From Microbispora catharanthi (GTDB lineage Bacteria; Actinomycetota; Actinomycetes; Streptosporangiales; Streptosporangiaceae), in the NCBI RefSeq assembly GCF_006334915.2, contig NZ_VDMA02000005.1:372001-436000 (forward strand): a stretch of 64,000 nt of DNA, in the 5' to 3' direction. Under the pieces are notes generated by a model that saw nothing but the letters and a program-made list of their open reading frames with translations, did no database searches and was not told the DNA's origin. Every line of letters starts with the position of its first letter. The first letter of the stretch is position 1. Positions 43,989-53,675 of the stretch are shown here, in pieces. Made by a program: the position numbers and the translations under genes.

Positions 43989-45656
43989 TCACCTGATGCC
44001 CCGCGAACGAGCCTTGAACGCCGCTTTCCGGGCGGCTTTGGCGGCCGCCTGGTCCGGCAGCGTGCTGCCGAGCAGTTCGAGAACCTCGACCACGTCGGGG
44101 TGGTCCACCCGCCACATGTCCTCGATCAGATGCGCGGGCGGCCCAGAGGCCGCGATGTTCTCCGCGAAACCCTCCGGGTCGGCCTCGGCGGCGGGCAGTG
44201 CGAGCGCGAGCATGTCGACGCTCACCCACAGAACCTCCTCGGGGGTGAGCGCGGGCGCGTCCAGGCCCCGCGAGGACAGCCAGTGGATGGCGTGCGGGCG
44301 CAGTTCGGCGTCGTCCAGGTAGGACCGCACGACCGGCGCCGCCTCGACGCCCAGCCGGTCCACGATGGTCACGGCGACCCCGCGCACCTCCGCCGGGGCG
44401 CCGGCCACGGCGGCGAGCAGCTCCGACGCCGCCTGCTCCGGGGTGCGCCGCGACAGCCACTCGGCGATGTCCCGCTCGGCCGCCTCGTCCGCCGTGCCGT
44501 CGCCGATCAGGCCGGCGATCAGCCCGCTCGCGTCGCCCTCGGCCGGTGCGGGCGCGAGCGGCGCGTCCAGGCCCATGCCGGCGTACACCTCCCGCAGGCC
44601 CCACAGGGCGTGCGAGGTCAGGGCCAGGCCGTCCTCGGTGCGCTGGACCGTTCCCGCGTACGCCAGAGCGCTCAGCGCCTCGTCCAGCCTGCCGACCGGC
44701 CGCCCGGCGGCCACTTCGCGCAGGTAGTCGGCGAGCGCGTCCACCGGGACGGGCGACTGCAGCCGGTAGAGCAGGTCGTGGATCTGGGACATCCCCTCGT
44801 CCACCACCGCCTCCCCGGTGAGCGGCACTGACCTCTCGACGAGGAACTCCAGCGCCGACCGCCACAGGTCGAGCAGCTCGTCCTCACCGCGCGCGTCCAG
44901 CTCACGGAAGTCCTCCGCGACCACGACGGCCGTGCCGTCGAGCCGGGCCAGGCCCAGGTCGAGCGCGAGGCGCCACGCCGGTTCTGGACACTCGACGCCG
45001 AGCTCGGCCGTGCACGCCCGCGCGTCCCTGACGCGCAGCGACCGGCGCGTCGTCACCGTGCGGCCGCCCTCCACCAGCCACGTCACCACCCGGTGGGCGT
45101 CGCGCAGCAGCGGCACCTCGCGCACGGCCAGCGCCACATCCTCGCGCGGCGCGAGCCGTACGGGCGGCAGGGGCGCGCAGCCGGGGCAGTCGCACTCGTC
45201 GCCGTCCGCCGCGCCCTGGGTCCCCACCCCCCGGGCCGCGTCGAGCTCCAGGGAGTCGGGCCCGATGGCGCTGAACAGGCTCTTGGCCATGCCGAACTTG
45301 GACGTGTCCGCGAGCGCCTGCGGCATCTCCGGCTCGATGCGGTCGATGGTCTCCCGCATCCGGGCGGCCGTCTTGCTGCCGATCTCGCCCGTGTCCAGCA
45401 GGAACTCGACCAGTGTCCGCGCCGCGGCGACCGTCTCCGGCGCGCTCTCCGGCGGTGCGATGACCTTGCGCGGGTAGATTTCCAGCAGGAGCTCCTCGAA
45501 GGTGCCCGGCCGGAAATCGCCCAGTTCGTTCACCTCCAGGTAGTCGCTGGCGTAGTCGCACAGCAGACGTACCTCGTCGACGTCGACCTCGACGTTCCGC
45601 TCGCGCCCCCAGGCGCGCAGGCCGTCGACGGCCCGGTTCACCCATTCGATCGACAC
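43989..45656 (-). CDS. Uncharacterised protein, paralogue B of a tandem pair (extended N terminus, CxCxxC)
   Basis: 555 aa. Residues about 165-555 correspond to paralogue A: VREVPLLRDAHRVVTWL, and at the end DHPDVVEVLELLGSTLPDQ followed by AAKAARKAAFKARSR. An additional N-terminal domain (about residues 1-130, starting MSIEWVNRAVDGLRAWGRER) has no counterpart in A. A short CDCPGC motif near residue 155 could bind a metal, just before the shared part. The C-terminal half looks like helical repeats. The function is unknown. It sits between priA and def, in a translation/replication housekeeping neighbourhood. Confidence 0.8.
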   Translation of the reverse strand: MSIEWVNRAVDGLRAWGRERNVEVDVDEVRLLCDYASDYLEVNELGDFRPGTFEELLLEIYPRKVIAPPESAPETVAAARTLVEFLLDTGEIGSKTAARMRETIDRIEPEMPQALADTSKFGMAKSLFSAIGPDSLELDAARGVGTQGAADGDECDCPGCAPLPPVRLAPREDVALAVREVPLLRDAHRVVTWLVEGGRTVTTRRSLRVRDARACTAELGVECPEPAWRLALDLGLARLDGTAVVVAEDFRELDARGEDELLDLWRSALEFLVERSVPLTGEAVVDEGMSQIHDLLYRLQSPVPVDALADYLREVAAGRPVGRLDEALSALAYAGTVQRTEDGLALTSHALWGLREVYAGMGLDAPLAPAPAEGDASGLIAGLIGDGTADEAAERDIAEWLSRRTPEQAASELLAAVAGAPAEVRGVAVTIVDRLGVEAAPVVRSYLDDAELRPHAIHWLSSRGLDAPALTPEEVLWVSVDMLALALPAAEADPEGFAENIAASGPPAHLIEDMWRVDHPDVVEVLELLGSTLPDQAAAKAARKAAFKARSRGIR

Positions 45657-45696
45657 ACAGGCACGCTAACGGCTCGCTTTGTGCGAGGCGAATCGG

Positions 45697-48207
45697 TCAG
45701 ATGAGGTCGAGCGGATCAATGTTCACACGTACCACGTCGGGCGTCTTGCGCGCGGAGCGCACACCGGAGGCTCCCTTGAGCGCGCGGGCCAGCGCGGACC
45801 CGAGGTGGCGCGGCACCCGGACCATGGCCCGTTCCAGCCCGTCCTCCACCGGCACCGGGCCCAGCACCTGCGCCCCGGGAGGCAGCCCGGCGCCCGCCAG
45901 CGTCTCCCTGACCGCCGCGCCCGGGCCCGTCAGCGTCGCCATCCGCACGGCCGGGGGAAAACCCAGCTCGGCCCGCTCGTCGAGCTCGCGTTCGGCGAAG
46001 GTGACGGGGTCCCAGCGCAGCAGCGCCTGTACGGCGGGCACCGCGGCGTCGGCCAGGACGACCAGCTCGCCCGCGGGCCGCAGCAGGGCGGCCGCGTTCG
46101 TCCAGCGCCGCAGCGCCTCCTCGGCCGCGCGCAGGTCGGGGCGGCCCAGCAGCGCCCATCCGTCGAGCAGCACGGCGGCCGCGTAGCCGCCGTCCGGCAC
46201 CGGCTCGGCCCCTGGCGTCGCCACGACCAGCGCGGGGGCGCCGCTCACCGTCGCGAGCACGCCGTCGCGCCCGCTGGTGCGCACGGCCACCGAAGGAAAG
46301 GCCCGGCCCAGCTCCTCGGCGGTGCGCCGCGCGCCCACGATGACGGCCCGCACGCCGGTCCCGCCGCAGGACGGGCAGCGCCAGTCGCCCGCGATCCGGC
46401 CGCACCAGCGGCAGTAGGGCACGGCGTGCCCGCCGCGCAGCGCGAGCGGGCCCGAGCACACGGGTCCGGTGGCCGTGGGTTCTACGAGCACGGGTTCCGC
46501 GAGCACGGGTTCCGCGGCCCCGGGCGCCGGGACCGGGCGCACCGGCGGCAGGCCCGAGCAGCGGGCGGGGGCGCGGCAGTGGCGGCACGCCAGCGCGGGC
46601 AGGTAGCCCCTGCGCGGCACCTGGACGAGCACGGGACCGTGCTCCAGTCCCTCCCGCAGCGCCCGCCAGGCGAGGCTGGGCAGGCGGGCCGCCCTGGCCG
46701 CCTGGTCGCGGGCCAGCTCCGCGTCGTCGCCCGCCGGGCGCACCCGGGGCGCCCGGGCCCTGACCGCCGTCCGGTCGGGGACGAGCGGGGCCGCCCAGCC
46801 CGTTTCGGCGAGCGCCGTGGCCTCGGCGGTGCGGGCGTAGCCGCCGACGAGCAGGCCCGCCCCGGCCTGGTGCGCCCGCAGGCCGAGGACCTCCCGCGTG
46901 TGCGGGTAGGGCGCGTGGCGCTCGGCGTGCAGGTCGTCGCCGTCGTCCCAGACGACCGCCAGCCCGAGGCGGGCCACCGGCGCGTACGCCGCGGGGCGGT
47001 TGCCCACCACGATCCCGATCTCGTCGCGCAACGCCTTGAGCCACCGCCGGTAGCGCTCCGCGGGCCCGAGGTCCGCCGTGATCGCCACGTGCGGCGTCTC
47101 CCCCAGCGCCGCGGTCACCAGCGCCACGTCCTTGCCGTCGGGCACCACCACGACGACGCCCCTGCCGCCGTCCAGCGTCGCCCGCGCGGCGGCCGCGATG
47201 GCGTGCGGCCACGAGGGCCCGCCGGCGTCCGTGCCGGGCAGGGCCGTCCACACGGCGCGCGGCGCCCTGCCTTCGGCCAGCGCCTCCAGGAAGGAGGCAC
47301 CCGCCGGGTAGGCCCTCCAGGCGTCGCCGTAGGCCCGCACCGCCCGCCGCCCCGCCGCCTCGTGTGGCACGGCCTCGTGTGGCACGGCCTCGTGTGGCAC
47401 GGCCTCGTGTGGCACGGCCTCCCCTGGCGTCGCCTCCCCATGGAGCGTCACCGCGTGGATCGCCGCCGCGGGTGCCGCGTCTTCGTGGGCCGCATCCTGC
47501 CCGGTGAATCCCGCATTCTGCTCTGTGAATCCCGCATTCTGCTCTGCGGGCCCCGCGCCCTCGACGGGGCTTGACCGCGGGCCACCGGCGTCCGCCGTCG
47601 CGCGTACGGGCCCGGTGGCAGGCGGGGATGCGTCGCCGTCGGCGGCGCCGGGGGAAGCCGCCCGGCGCGCGGGGGTCCTCGCCTCGGCCTCGACCCGGGC
47701 GTGCCGCGGCGGAACGGCCAGACGCAGGACGTCGGACATGGTCCCGGCGTACCGGTCGGCCACGGCGCGGGCCAGCCGCGCGATGTCGGGGGTGAGGACG
47801 GGCTCCGGGGAGATCACCCGCTCCAGAAAGGACAGCCGGCCCTCGTGCTCGCTCTCGGAGAGCCGTTCGAGCAGGTAGCCGTCGGCCAATTGCCCGGCGA
47901 AGCGGACGCGCACCCGGCAGCCGGGCACCGCCTCGGCGTCCATCGTGGTGGGCACGAGGTAGTCGAAGGGCCGGTCGAGGTGCGGCAGCGGCGTGTCCAC
48001 GACGACCCTGGCGACGGGAAGGTTCGGCGCCGCCTCGCGCGCGCCCTTGGACGCGCCCGCCCGCCCTGCGCTTCCGCGCGCCCGCTCAGCCGTCCCGCGC
48101 GTCCGCTCGGTGCCTCCCCGCGTCCGCTCGGTGGGCCGCTGCGGGGCGGCCGGGGGCGCCGGAAGGAGCGCCTCCTGAGGATGCGGGGCGCGGGTCGGCT
48201 CGGTCAC
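45697..48207 (-). CDS. priA: PriA-like replication restart protein lacking helicase motifs
   Basis: An 836-aa actinobacterial PriA. The 3'-DNA-binding domain (about residues 62-165: VARVVVDTPLPHLDRPFDYLVP) and the zinc-binding cluster (CRHCRAPARC ... YCRWCGR ... CPSCGG) are present. However, the Walker A position reads VVVVPDGKDVALV without GxGKT, and the DEEH box is replaced by WDDGDD, so ATPase activity is not expected. Residues about 175-290 are a disordered linker with in-frame repeats (VPHEA x4, AGFTEQN). It probably loads replication proteins without unwinding. Confidence 0.93.
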   Translation of the reverse strand: MTEPTRAPHPQEALLPAPPAAPQRPTERTRGGTERTRGTAERARGSAGRAGASKGAREAAPNLPVARVVVDTPLPHLDRPFDYLVPTTMDAEAVPGCRVRVRFAGQLADGYLLERLSESEHEGRLSFLERVISPEPVLTPDIARLARAVADRYAGTMSDVLRLAVPPRHARVEAEARTPARRAASPGAADGDASPPATGPVRATADAGGPRSSPVEGAGPAEQNAGFTEQNAGFTGQDAAHEDAAPAAAIHAVTLHGEATPGEAVPHEAVPHEAVPHEAVPHEAAGRRAVRAYGDAWRAYPAGASFLEALAEGRAPRAVWTALPGTDAGGPSWPHAIAAAARATLDGGRGVVVVVPDGKDVALVTAALGETPHVAITADLGPAERYRRWLKALRDEIGIVVGNRPAAYAPVARLGLAVVWDDGDDLHAERHAPYPHTREVLGLRAHQAGAGLLVGGYARTAEATALAETGWAAPLVPDRTAVRARAPRVRPAGDDAELARDQAARAARLPSLAWRALREGLEHGPVLVQVPRRGYLPALACRHCRAPARCSGLPPVRPVPAPGAAEPVLAEPVLVEPTATGPVCSGPLALRGGHAVPYCRWCGRIAGDWRCPSCGGTGVRAVIVGARRTAEELGRAFPSVAVRTSGRDGVLATVSGAPALVVATPGAEPVPDGGYAAAVLLDGWALLGRPDLRAAEEALRRWTNAAALLRPAGELVVLADAAVPAVQALLRWDPVTFAERELDERAELGFPPAVRMATLTGPGAAVRETLAGAGLPPGAQVLGPVPVEDGLERAMVRVPRHLGSALARALKGASGVRSARKTPDVVRVNIDPLDLI
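47357..47416 (-). repeat. 15-bp minisatellite inside priA (4 copies)
   Basis: Four exact head-to-tail units of gcctcgtgtggcacg (plus-strand reading), encoding repeated VPHEA on the minus strand. The period is a multiple of 3, so copy-number change keeps the frame. It lies in the linker between the DNA-binding domain and the degenerate helicase domain. Confidence 0.9.
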
Positions 48208-48361
48208 GTCTCCGTCCTACCAGACCCCGCGAGCCGTAATCACACGTACGCCCGCCGCCTGTGGACGTCCGGGTATCCGCCGGGCACGCGCGGGCGGCGC
48301 CCGCCCTCAGTGGCGGGCGCCGCCCGGTGCGACGATGATCGCGGAGCTCGTCAGGCGCAGG

Positions 48362-49564
48362 TCACAGGCCCGCGGCCTTACGCAGGGCGTCGGCCCGGTC
48401 CGTGGACTCCCAGGAGAAGCCCTCACGGCCGAAGTGGCCGTAGGCGGCGGTCTCGGAGTAGATCGGGCGCAGCAGGTCGAGGTCGCGGATGATCGCGGCA
48501 GGACGCAGGTCGAAGACCTGGAGCACCGCGTCCTGGATCACGTTGACCGGCGCCTTCTCGGTGCCGAACGTCTCGACGAACAGACCGACCGGCTGGGCCT
48601 TGCCGATGGCGTAGGCGACCTGGACCTCGCAGCGGTCGGCCAGGCCGGCCGCGACGACGTTCTTGGCGACCCAGCGCATGGCGTACGCGGCCGAGCGGTC
48701 GACCTTGGACGGGTCCTTGCCGGAGAAGGCGCCGCCGCCGTGCCGGGCCATGCCGCCGTAGGTGTCGATGATGATCTTGCGGCCGGTGAGCCCGGCGTCG
48801 CCCATGGGCCCGCCGATCTCGAAGCGGCCGGTCGGGTTGACCAGCAGGCGGTAGCCCTCGGTCTCGATCTCCAGGTCGGCCAGCACCGGCTCGACCACGT
48901 GCTCGCGGATGTCGGGCGTCAGCATCTCCCGCAGGTCGATCTCCGGAGCGTGCTGCGTGGAGACGACAACGGTGTCGAGGCGGACGGGCCGGTCACCGTC
49001 GTACTCGATGGTGACCTGGGTCTTGCCGTCCGGGCGCAGGTAGGGAACGGTGCCGTTCTTCCGCACCTCGGACAGGCGCCGGGCCATCCGGTGCGCGAGC
49101 TGGATCGGCAGCGGCATCAGCTCGGGGGTCTCACGGCAGGCGTAGCCGAACATCAGGCCCTGGTCGCCCGCGCCCTGACGGTCGAAGTCGTCGGAACCCT
49201 CGCCCGCGCGGTGCTCGTAGGCGTCGTCCACGCCCTGCGCGATGTCCGGCGACTGCGCTCCGATGGACACCGACACGCCGCAGGAGGCGCCGTCGAAGCC
49301 CTTGTGGGAGGCGTCGTAGCCGATCTCGAGGATCTTCTCGCGGATCAGGGCGGGGATGTCGACATAGGTCTCCGTCGTCACCTCGCCGGCGACGTGGACC
49401 TGGCCAGTAGTGATGAGCGTCTCGACGGCGACCCGGCTCTTGGGGTCGTCCTTGAGCATGGCGTCGAGAATCGCGTCACTGATCTGGTCGGCGATCTTGT
49501 CCGGGTGGCCCTCGGTGACCGACTCGGAGGTGAACAGGCGACGGGACAACTCAGGGCTCCTCAT
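48362..49564 (-). CDS. metK: S-adenosylmethionine synthetase
   Basis: A 400-aa tetrameric enzyme that makes SAM from Met and ATP. Motifs are [22 protein letters not shown] (read in part), [12 protein letters not shown], and [20 protein letters not shown]. The ATG at 49562-49564 is preferred by family length; an in-frame ATG 7 codons upstream exists and neither has a strong SD. No S-box or other SAM riboswitch could be recognised in the 170 bp upstream. It lies between the PH-like gene and priA. Confidence 0.96.
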   Translation of the reverse strand: MRSPELSRRLFTSESVTEGHPDKIADQISDAILDAMLKDDPKSRVAVETLITTGQVHVAGEVTTETYVDIPALIREKILEIGYDASHKGFDGASCGVSVSIGAQSPDIAQGVDDAYEHRAGEGSDDFDRQGAGDQGLMFGYACRETPELMPLPIQLAHRMARRLSEVRKNGTVPYLRPDGKTQVTIEYDGDRPVRLDTVVVSTQHAPEIDLREMLTPDIREHVVEPVLADLEIETEGYRLLVNPTGRFEIGGPMGDAGLTGRKIIIDTYGGMARHGGGAFSGKDPSKVDRSAAYAMRWVAKNVVAAGLADRCEVQVAYAIGKAQPVGLFVETFGTEKAPVNVIQDAVLQVFDLRPAAIIRDLDLLRPIYSETAAYGHFGREGFSWESTDRADALRKAAGL

Positions 49565-49735
49565 GCAGCGGCTGCTGACGTCCATGAGTGACCGGCGGTA
49601 GAGCCCAGCCCCACCGCGGCCACTCGATGCTCACGCGAGTCTAGCCCTAGGCGCTGCGGAGCCGCGAAGCCATCCGGGTTCGGGTCGCCGGGTCGGCCGC
49701 CGGCGGGAAGACCCGCCGCGCTCGCGGACGGCGTG

Positions 49736-50104
49736 TCAGAGGTCGGGCAGGGGATCTCTGGGCAGGTCACCGGGCGAGAACGCCTCCGCGTCCGCCGCCG
49801 CCACCACGGCGGCGTACTCGTCGTCGACCTCCAGGGTCATGCCACCGATCTCGATGCGGGGCCCCGACCCGAACTCGACCGGCCCGAGGCGGGTGCGGCG
49901 GGGGTAGCGCGCCCACACCCCTGACGGCTCGTCCCTGCTGAACATCTTGGTGGACAACAGGGTGATCGACCGGTCCGTCACCACGACGAGGAAACCGATC
50001 GTGGCGGGAGGCGGCAGGGCCACCGCGGGAAACACGTAGCGGATGTCCTCGCCGGGACCGAGCATCGCCCGGCAGCGCTCCCTGATCGTGGCGGACACCG
50101 GCAT
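49736..50104 (-). CDS. Small PH-like domain protein of unknown function
   Basis: A 122-aa soluble protein. The pattern GPGEDIRYVFPAV ... FLVVVTDRSITLLST resembles the beta-barrel of bacterial PH-like (YokE-type) domains. The C terminus is acidic and Pro-rich. The ATG at 50104 has gagggag 9 bases upstream. It sits between coaBC and metK on the same strand; no function can be assigned. Confidence 0.75.
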   Translation of the reverse strand: MPVSATIRERCRAMLGPGEDIRYVFPAVALPPPATIGFLVVVTDRSITLLSTKMFSRDEPSGVWARYPRRTRLGPVEFGSGPRIEIGGMTLEVDDEYAAVVAAADAEAFSPGDLPRDPLPDL

Positions 50105-50172
50105 GGCGATCGCTCCCTCGACACACGACCTGTGGGGGCGGGGCGGGCGCCCGCGCCGGCACCACGCGAAGG

Positions 50173-51459
50173 TCAGGCGAGACGCTGCGCCACCAAATCC
50201 CACACTACGTCGGCGAGATCCTCTTTGGGACCCCTCGGAATCTCCACGGACCCGCCTTCCGCCGTGAGGACGACGGCAGCGTTGTCCGGCGTGCCGAACG
50301 CCAGGTTCTCCCCGACCTGGTTGACCACGAGCAGGTCGCAGCCCTTGCGCTCCAGCTTGGCCCGGCCGTTGGCCAGGACGTCGTCGGTCTCCGCCGCGAA
50401 TCCCACGATCACCCGGGGACGCGGCCCGTCCGCCCCGGCCTCCTTCGCGGCGGCCAGACCCTCGCCGGTCTCGCGCCCGCCGCCCGCCGCCGCGGCGCCC
50501 GCGGCGTACGCCTCCAGCCTGGCCCGGCGAACCTCCCCCAGCTCGGCCAGGATGTCCGGATTTTTCACCAGATGGATTGGGTCGGGCTCGGCGGACGACT
50601 TCTTGATCTTCGTGTCGCTCTGCCGTACGGGCCGGAAGTCCGCGACCGCGGCGGCCATCACGACCGCGTCGGCGTGCTCGGCCGCCGCGAGGACCGCGTC
50701 GCGCAGCTGCCGCGCCGACTCCACCCGCACGACCTTCGCGCCGGCGGGATCGGGCAGCGTCACGTTGGCCGCCACGAGCGTGACCTCCGCGCCCCGGGCG
50801 ACGGCCGTACGGGCGAGGGCGTATCCCTGCAGCCCGGAAGACCGGTTGCCGATGAACCGCACGGGGTCGATCGCCTCGCGGGTGCCCCCGGCGGAGACGA
50901 CGACGTGCCGCCCGGCCAGGTCCTCGCGCCGGCCCGCCAGCACACGCCGGCACACCTCGAAGATCTCGGCGGGGTCGGGCAGCCGCCCAGGACCGGTGTC
51001 GGCGCCGGTGAGCCTGCCGACGGCGGGCTCGATCACGATCGCGCCGCGCTCGCGCAGCGTCGCCACGTTCGCCCGCGTGGCCGGGTGCTCCCACATCTCG
51101 GTGTGCATCGCGGGCGCGAACACCACCGGGCACCGCGCCGTGAGCAGGGTGTTGGTGAGCAGGTCGTTGGCCATGCCGTGCGCGGCGCGGGCCAGCACGT
51201 CCGCCGTCGCCGGGGCGACGACCACCAGATCGGCGGACTGCCCGATGCGCACGTGCGGCACCTCGTGCACCGACTCCCACACCTCGGTGGTCACCGGATT
51301 GCCCGACAGCGCCGCCCAGGTCGGCTCGCCCACGAACCGCAGAGCGTCCCGGGTCGGCACGACGCGCACGTCGTGACCCGACTCGGTGAACAGGCGGAGC
51401 AGCTCGCAGGACTTGTAGACCGCGATGCCGGCGCTCACGCCCAGCACGACAGACGTCAT
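50173..51459 (-). CDS. coaBC: Bifunctional phosphopantothenoylcysteine decarboxylase / phosphopantothenate-cysteine ligase
   Basis: A 428-aa coenzyme A biosynthesis fusion. CoaC flavoprotein domain, about residues 1-190: VVLGVSAGIAVYKSCELLRLF, APATADVLARAAHGMANDLL, and FAPAMHTEMW (PAMN-type motif with His in the Asn position). CoaB domain, about 190-428: VSAGGTREAIDPVRFIGNRSSG, VMAAAVADFRP and GFAAETDDVLANGRAKLERKG. It follows rpoZ, the usual actinobacterial order. Confidence 0.96.
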   Translation of the reverse strand: MTSVVLGVSAGIAVYKSCELLRLFTESGHDVRVVPTRDALRFVGEPTWAALSGNPVTTEVWESVHEVPHVRIGQSADLVVVAPATADVLARAAHGMANDLLTNTLLTARCPVVFAPAMHTEMWEHPATRANVATLRERGAIVIEPAVGRLTGADTGPGRLPDPAEIFEVCRRVLAGRREDLAGRHVVVSAGGTREAIDPVRFIGNRSSGLQGYALARTAVARGAEVTLVAANVTLPDPAGAKVVRVESARQLRDAVLAAAEHADAVVMAAAVADFRPVRQSDTKIKKSSAEPDPIHLVKNPDILAELGEVRRARLEAYAAGAAAAGGGRETGEGLAAAKEAGADGPRPRVIVGFAAETDDVLANGRAKLERKGCDLLVVNQVGENLAFGTPDNAAVVLTAEGGSVEIPRGPKEDLADVVWDLVAQRLA

Positions 51460-51473
51460 CGACGGAGTGGTGC

Positions 51474-51737
51474 TCAGCCCTCGATGGGCTCAGAGGTGAG
51501 CAGGCCCTCGGAGACCTCGCGCAGGGCGATGGACAGCGGCTTCTCCTGGGCGTGGGTCTCCACGAGGGGCCCCACGTACTCCAGCAGGCCCTCGCCGAGC
51601 TGAGAGTAGTAAGCGTTGATCTGGCGCGCCCGCTTCGCACCCATGATCACAAGGCTGTACTTGCTGTCGACGATGTCGAGAAGCGCGTCGATCGACGGGT
51701 TGGTGATGCCTTCCGCGTAGGCGGAGCTGCTTGCCAC
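51474..51737 (-). CDS. rpoZ: RNA polymerase omega subunit
   Basis: An 87-aa omega subunit, which helps assemble beta-prime. Characteristic segments are [40 protein letters not shown] and [15 protein letters not shown]. The GTG start lies one base after the gmk stop, with AGGGG upstream, so it is coupled to gmk. Confidence 0.96.
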   Translation of the reverse strand: MASSSAYAEGITNPSIDALLDIVDSKYSLVIMGAKRARQINAYYSQLGEGLLEYVGPLVETHAQEKPLSIALREVSEGLLTSEPIEG

Positions 51738-51738
51738 G

Positions 51739-52395
51739 TCAGTGATTCCCCTGGCTAGGTGAGTGTCCCATCAAGGTTATCAGCCGGTGGCACACGCCCT
51801 TGACGGACGTGTTGACGATCGTGAGATCGAACTCCTTCTCCGCCGCCAGCTCGATCCGGCCCACCTCCAGGCGGCGGGCGATCACGTCGGGAGGCTCGGT
51901 GCCGCGGCCGCGCAGCCGCCGCTCCAGCTCCTCCCAGCTCGGCGGGGCCAGGAACACCAGCAGGGCATCGGGCATGGTCGTACGCACCTGCCTGGCGCCC
52001 TGCAGGTCGATCTCCAGCAGAGCGGGGACGCCTGCCGCCAGCTTCTCCAGCACCGGCCGCCTGGGCGTGCCGTACCGGTTGCCGGCGAACTCGGCCCACT
52101 CCAGAAGCTCGCCGGAGGCGACGAGCTCGTCGAACTCGTCGTTGCCGGCGAAGAAGTACTCCACGCCGTGCTGCTCCCCCGGACGGGGCTTCCGGGTAGT
52201 CACCGAGACCGACAGCCACACCTCAGGGTGGGACCGCCGGAGCTCGGCGACGACCGTGGACTTCCCCACACCCGACGGACCGGACAGGACCGTCAGGCGC
52301 GGGCGAGGCCTGGAGTCACCGCCGCGCGTCCTGAACCCGCTGGTCGCGACTGCCTCGTGGGCCCGATCTCCAGCGGACCGGGACGTGTCGGTCAC
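51739..52395 (-). CDS. gmk: Guanylate kinase
   Basis: 218 aa. After a 30-residue polar N-terminal extension, the P-loop reads [16 protein letters not shown], followed by the GMP-binding [34 protein letters not shown] and [18 protein letters not shown]. It phosphorylates GMP. The start is GTG 52393-52395; a later start within the extension is possible. It forms a mihF-gmk-rpoZ cluster. Confidence 0.95.
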   Translation of the reverse strand: MTDTSRSAGDRAHEAVATSGFRTRGGDSRPRPRLTVLSGPSGVGKSTVVAELRRSHPEVWLSVSVTTRKPRPGEQHGVEYFFAGNDEFDELVASGELLEWAEFAGNRYGTPRRPVLEKLAAGVPALLEIDLQGARQVRTTMPDALLVFLAPPSWEELERRLRGRGTEPPDVIARRLEVGRIELAAEKEFDLTIVNTSVKGVCHRLITLMGHSPSQGNH

Positions 52396-52433
52396 TCCGT
52401 ACCCCCGTGAAACTCGCTCGTACGCCGCCGAGA

Positions 52434-52757
52434 TCAGCTCTCGGCGCCGCCGAACTCGCGCTCCAGGGAGGCGCGCTGGTTGGCGCCGAGACCCCGCACG
52501 CGGCGGGATTCGGCGATACCAAGGCGCTCCATGAGCTGCTTGGCGCGGACCTTGCCGACGCCAGGGAGCGACTCCAGCAGAGCCGAGACCTTCATCTTGC
52601 CGATGACGTCGTCGGTCTGCCCATCCTTCAGCACCTCAGCCAGAGAAACCGCGCCGTGCTTGAGCCGGTTCTTGACCTCGGCACGCTCCTTGCGTGCCTT
52701 GGCAGCCTTCTCAAGAGCTGCGGCGCGCTGCTCGGGGGTCAGGGGAGGAAGAGCCAC
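52434..52757 (-). CDS. mihF: Actinobacterial integration host factor (mIHF/sIHF)
   Basis: A 107-aa nucleoid-associated protein. A basic N-terminal helix ([20 protein letters not shown]) is followed by a helix-two-turn-helix DNA-binding fold with [20 protein letters not shown] and [18 protein letters not shown]. It is unrelated to E. coli IHF. The GTG start is preceded by gaggtgacc. Upstream is a marked AT-rich island that probably carries its promoter. Confidence 0.96.
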   Translation of the reverse strand: MALPPLTPEQRAAALEKAAKARKERAEVKNRLKHGAVSLAEVLKDGQTDDVIGKMKVSALLESLPGVGKVRAKQLMERLGIAESRRVRGLGANQRASLEREFGGAES

Positions 52758-52839
52758 GCCGGGTCACCTCGAATTTCTTGTCGATGTACTCGGACGGGAG
52801 GGGAAACTAGCTGGTCTTGGCCGTAACGGCAACGTCAAG

Positions 52840-52916
52840 GGCGGTTTCTCGGACTACAAAATTGATTTTACTACTTTTGGTATTGGAAAAGTCACTCTTC
52901 GTAGATCAAAACCGCC
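52840..52916 (-). promoter_or_regulatory. AT-rich island flanked by an 8-bp inverted repeat, probable mihF promoter region
   Basis: ggcggttt (52840-52847) and aaaccgcc (52909-52916) bracket about 60 bp that is strikingly AT-rich for this genome. On the minus strand a candidate -10 taaaat follows a gtgact box at 19-base spacing. Terminator and promoter functions between pyrF and mihF may overlap here. Confidence 0.45.
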
Positions 52917-52976
52917 TCAGCAGGCCCGGAGCGGGATGACGCATGGTGACGGCGCCGGAGACCGCCCGGCGCTCGA

Positions 52977-53675
52977 TCAGGGGCTCACACGGCGCAGCGC
53001 GGCGGCGATCGCGGCGGCCGCCGCGCCCGGGTCGGGCGCCCCGGTGATGGGCCGTCCGATCACGAGGAGGTCGGCCCCGTGTGCGATCGCGTCCTCCGGA
53101 GTGGCCACCCGCGCCTGGTCCTGGGTGTCGGCGCCGACGGGCCGTACGCCGGGGGTGATCAATGTCACGTCCGGACCGACCTCCGCGCGTACGGCGGCGA
53201 CCTCCCTGGGCGAGCAGACGAGGGCCTGGGCGCCCGCCCCGACGGCCACGGCGGCCATACGGCGCGCGGCGTCCGCGGGGGGTCCCTGGATACCGATCTC
53301 GCGGAGATCGGCCTCAGAAAGCGACGTCAGGAGCGTCACGGCCGCGATCTGGGTGTTGGGGGCCCCCTCGACGGCCGCCCTGACCATCGCGGGGCCCCCC
53401 GCGGCGTGCACGGTGAGGTACGTCGGCTTGAGCCGGGCGACCGCCCGGGCGGCGGCGCCGACGGTGTTCGGGATGTCGTGCAGCTTGAGGTCCAGGAAGA
53501 CCTGCACGCCGCTCGCGCCGCGCACCGAGGCGATCACGTCGGGCCCGTACCGCAGGTAGAGCTCCAGTCCCACCTTCACCGTGGTGACGTGCGGGGTGAC
53601 CAAGCCGGCCCAGCGGGCCGCGGTCTCCAGGTCGGGCGCGTCCAGGGCGACGGCGATGGGAGCGGGCGTGGTCAA
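52977..53675 (-). CDS. pyrF: Orotidine 5'-phosphate decarboxylase
   Basis: A 232-aa TIM barrel that makes UMP. The catalytic motif FLDLKLHDIPNTVG is intact, as are VALDAPDLETAARWA at the start and LITPGVRP and LLVIGRPITGA phosphate-binding segments. The start codon is TTG (53673-53675), overlapping the pyrD stop as TTGA. It is the last gene of the pyr operon. Confidence 0.95.
   Translation of the reverse strand: MTTPAPIAVALDAPDLETAARWAGLVTPHVTTVKVGLELYLRYGPDVIASVRGASGVQVFLDLKLHDIPNTVGAAARAVARLKPTYLTVHAAGGPAMVRAAVEGAPNTQIAAVTLLTSLSEADLREIGIQGPPADAARRMAAVAVGAGAQALVCSPREVAAVRAEVGPDVTLITPGVRPVGADTQDQARVATPEDAIAHGADLLVIGRPITGAPDPGAAAAAIAAALRRVSP

Noticed and set aside
49565-49735. Possible SAM riboswitch upstream of metK
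   Set aside because: No S-box, SAM-II or other known SAM aptamer core could be matched; only ordinary GC-rich sequence and weak hairpins were seen.
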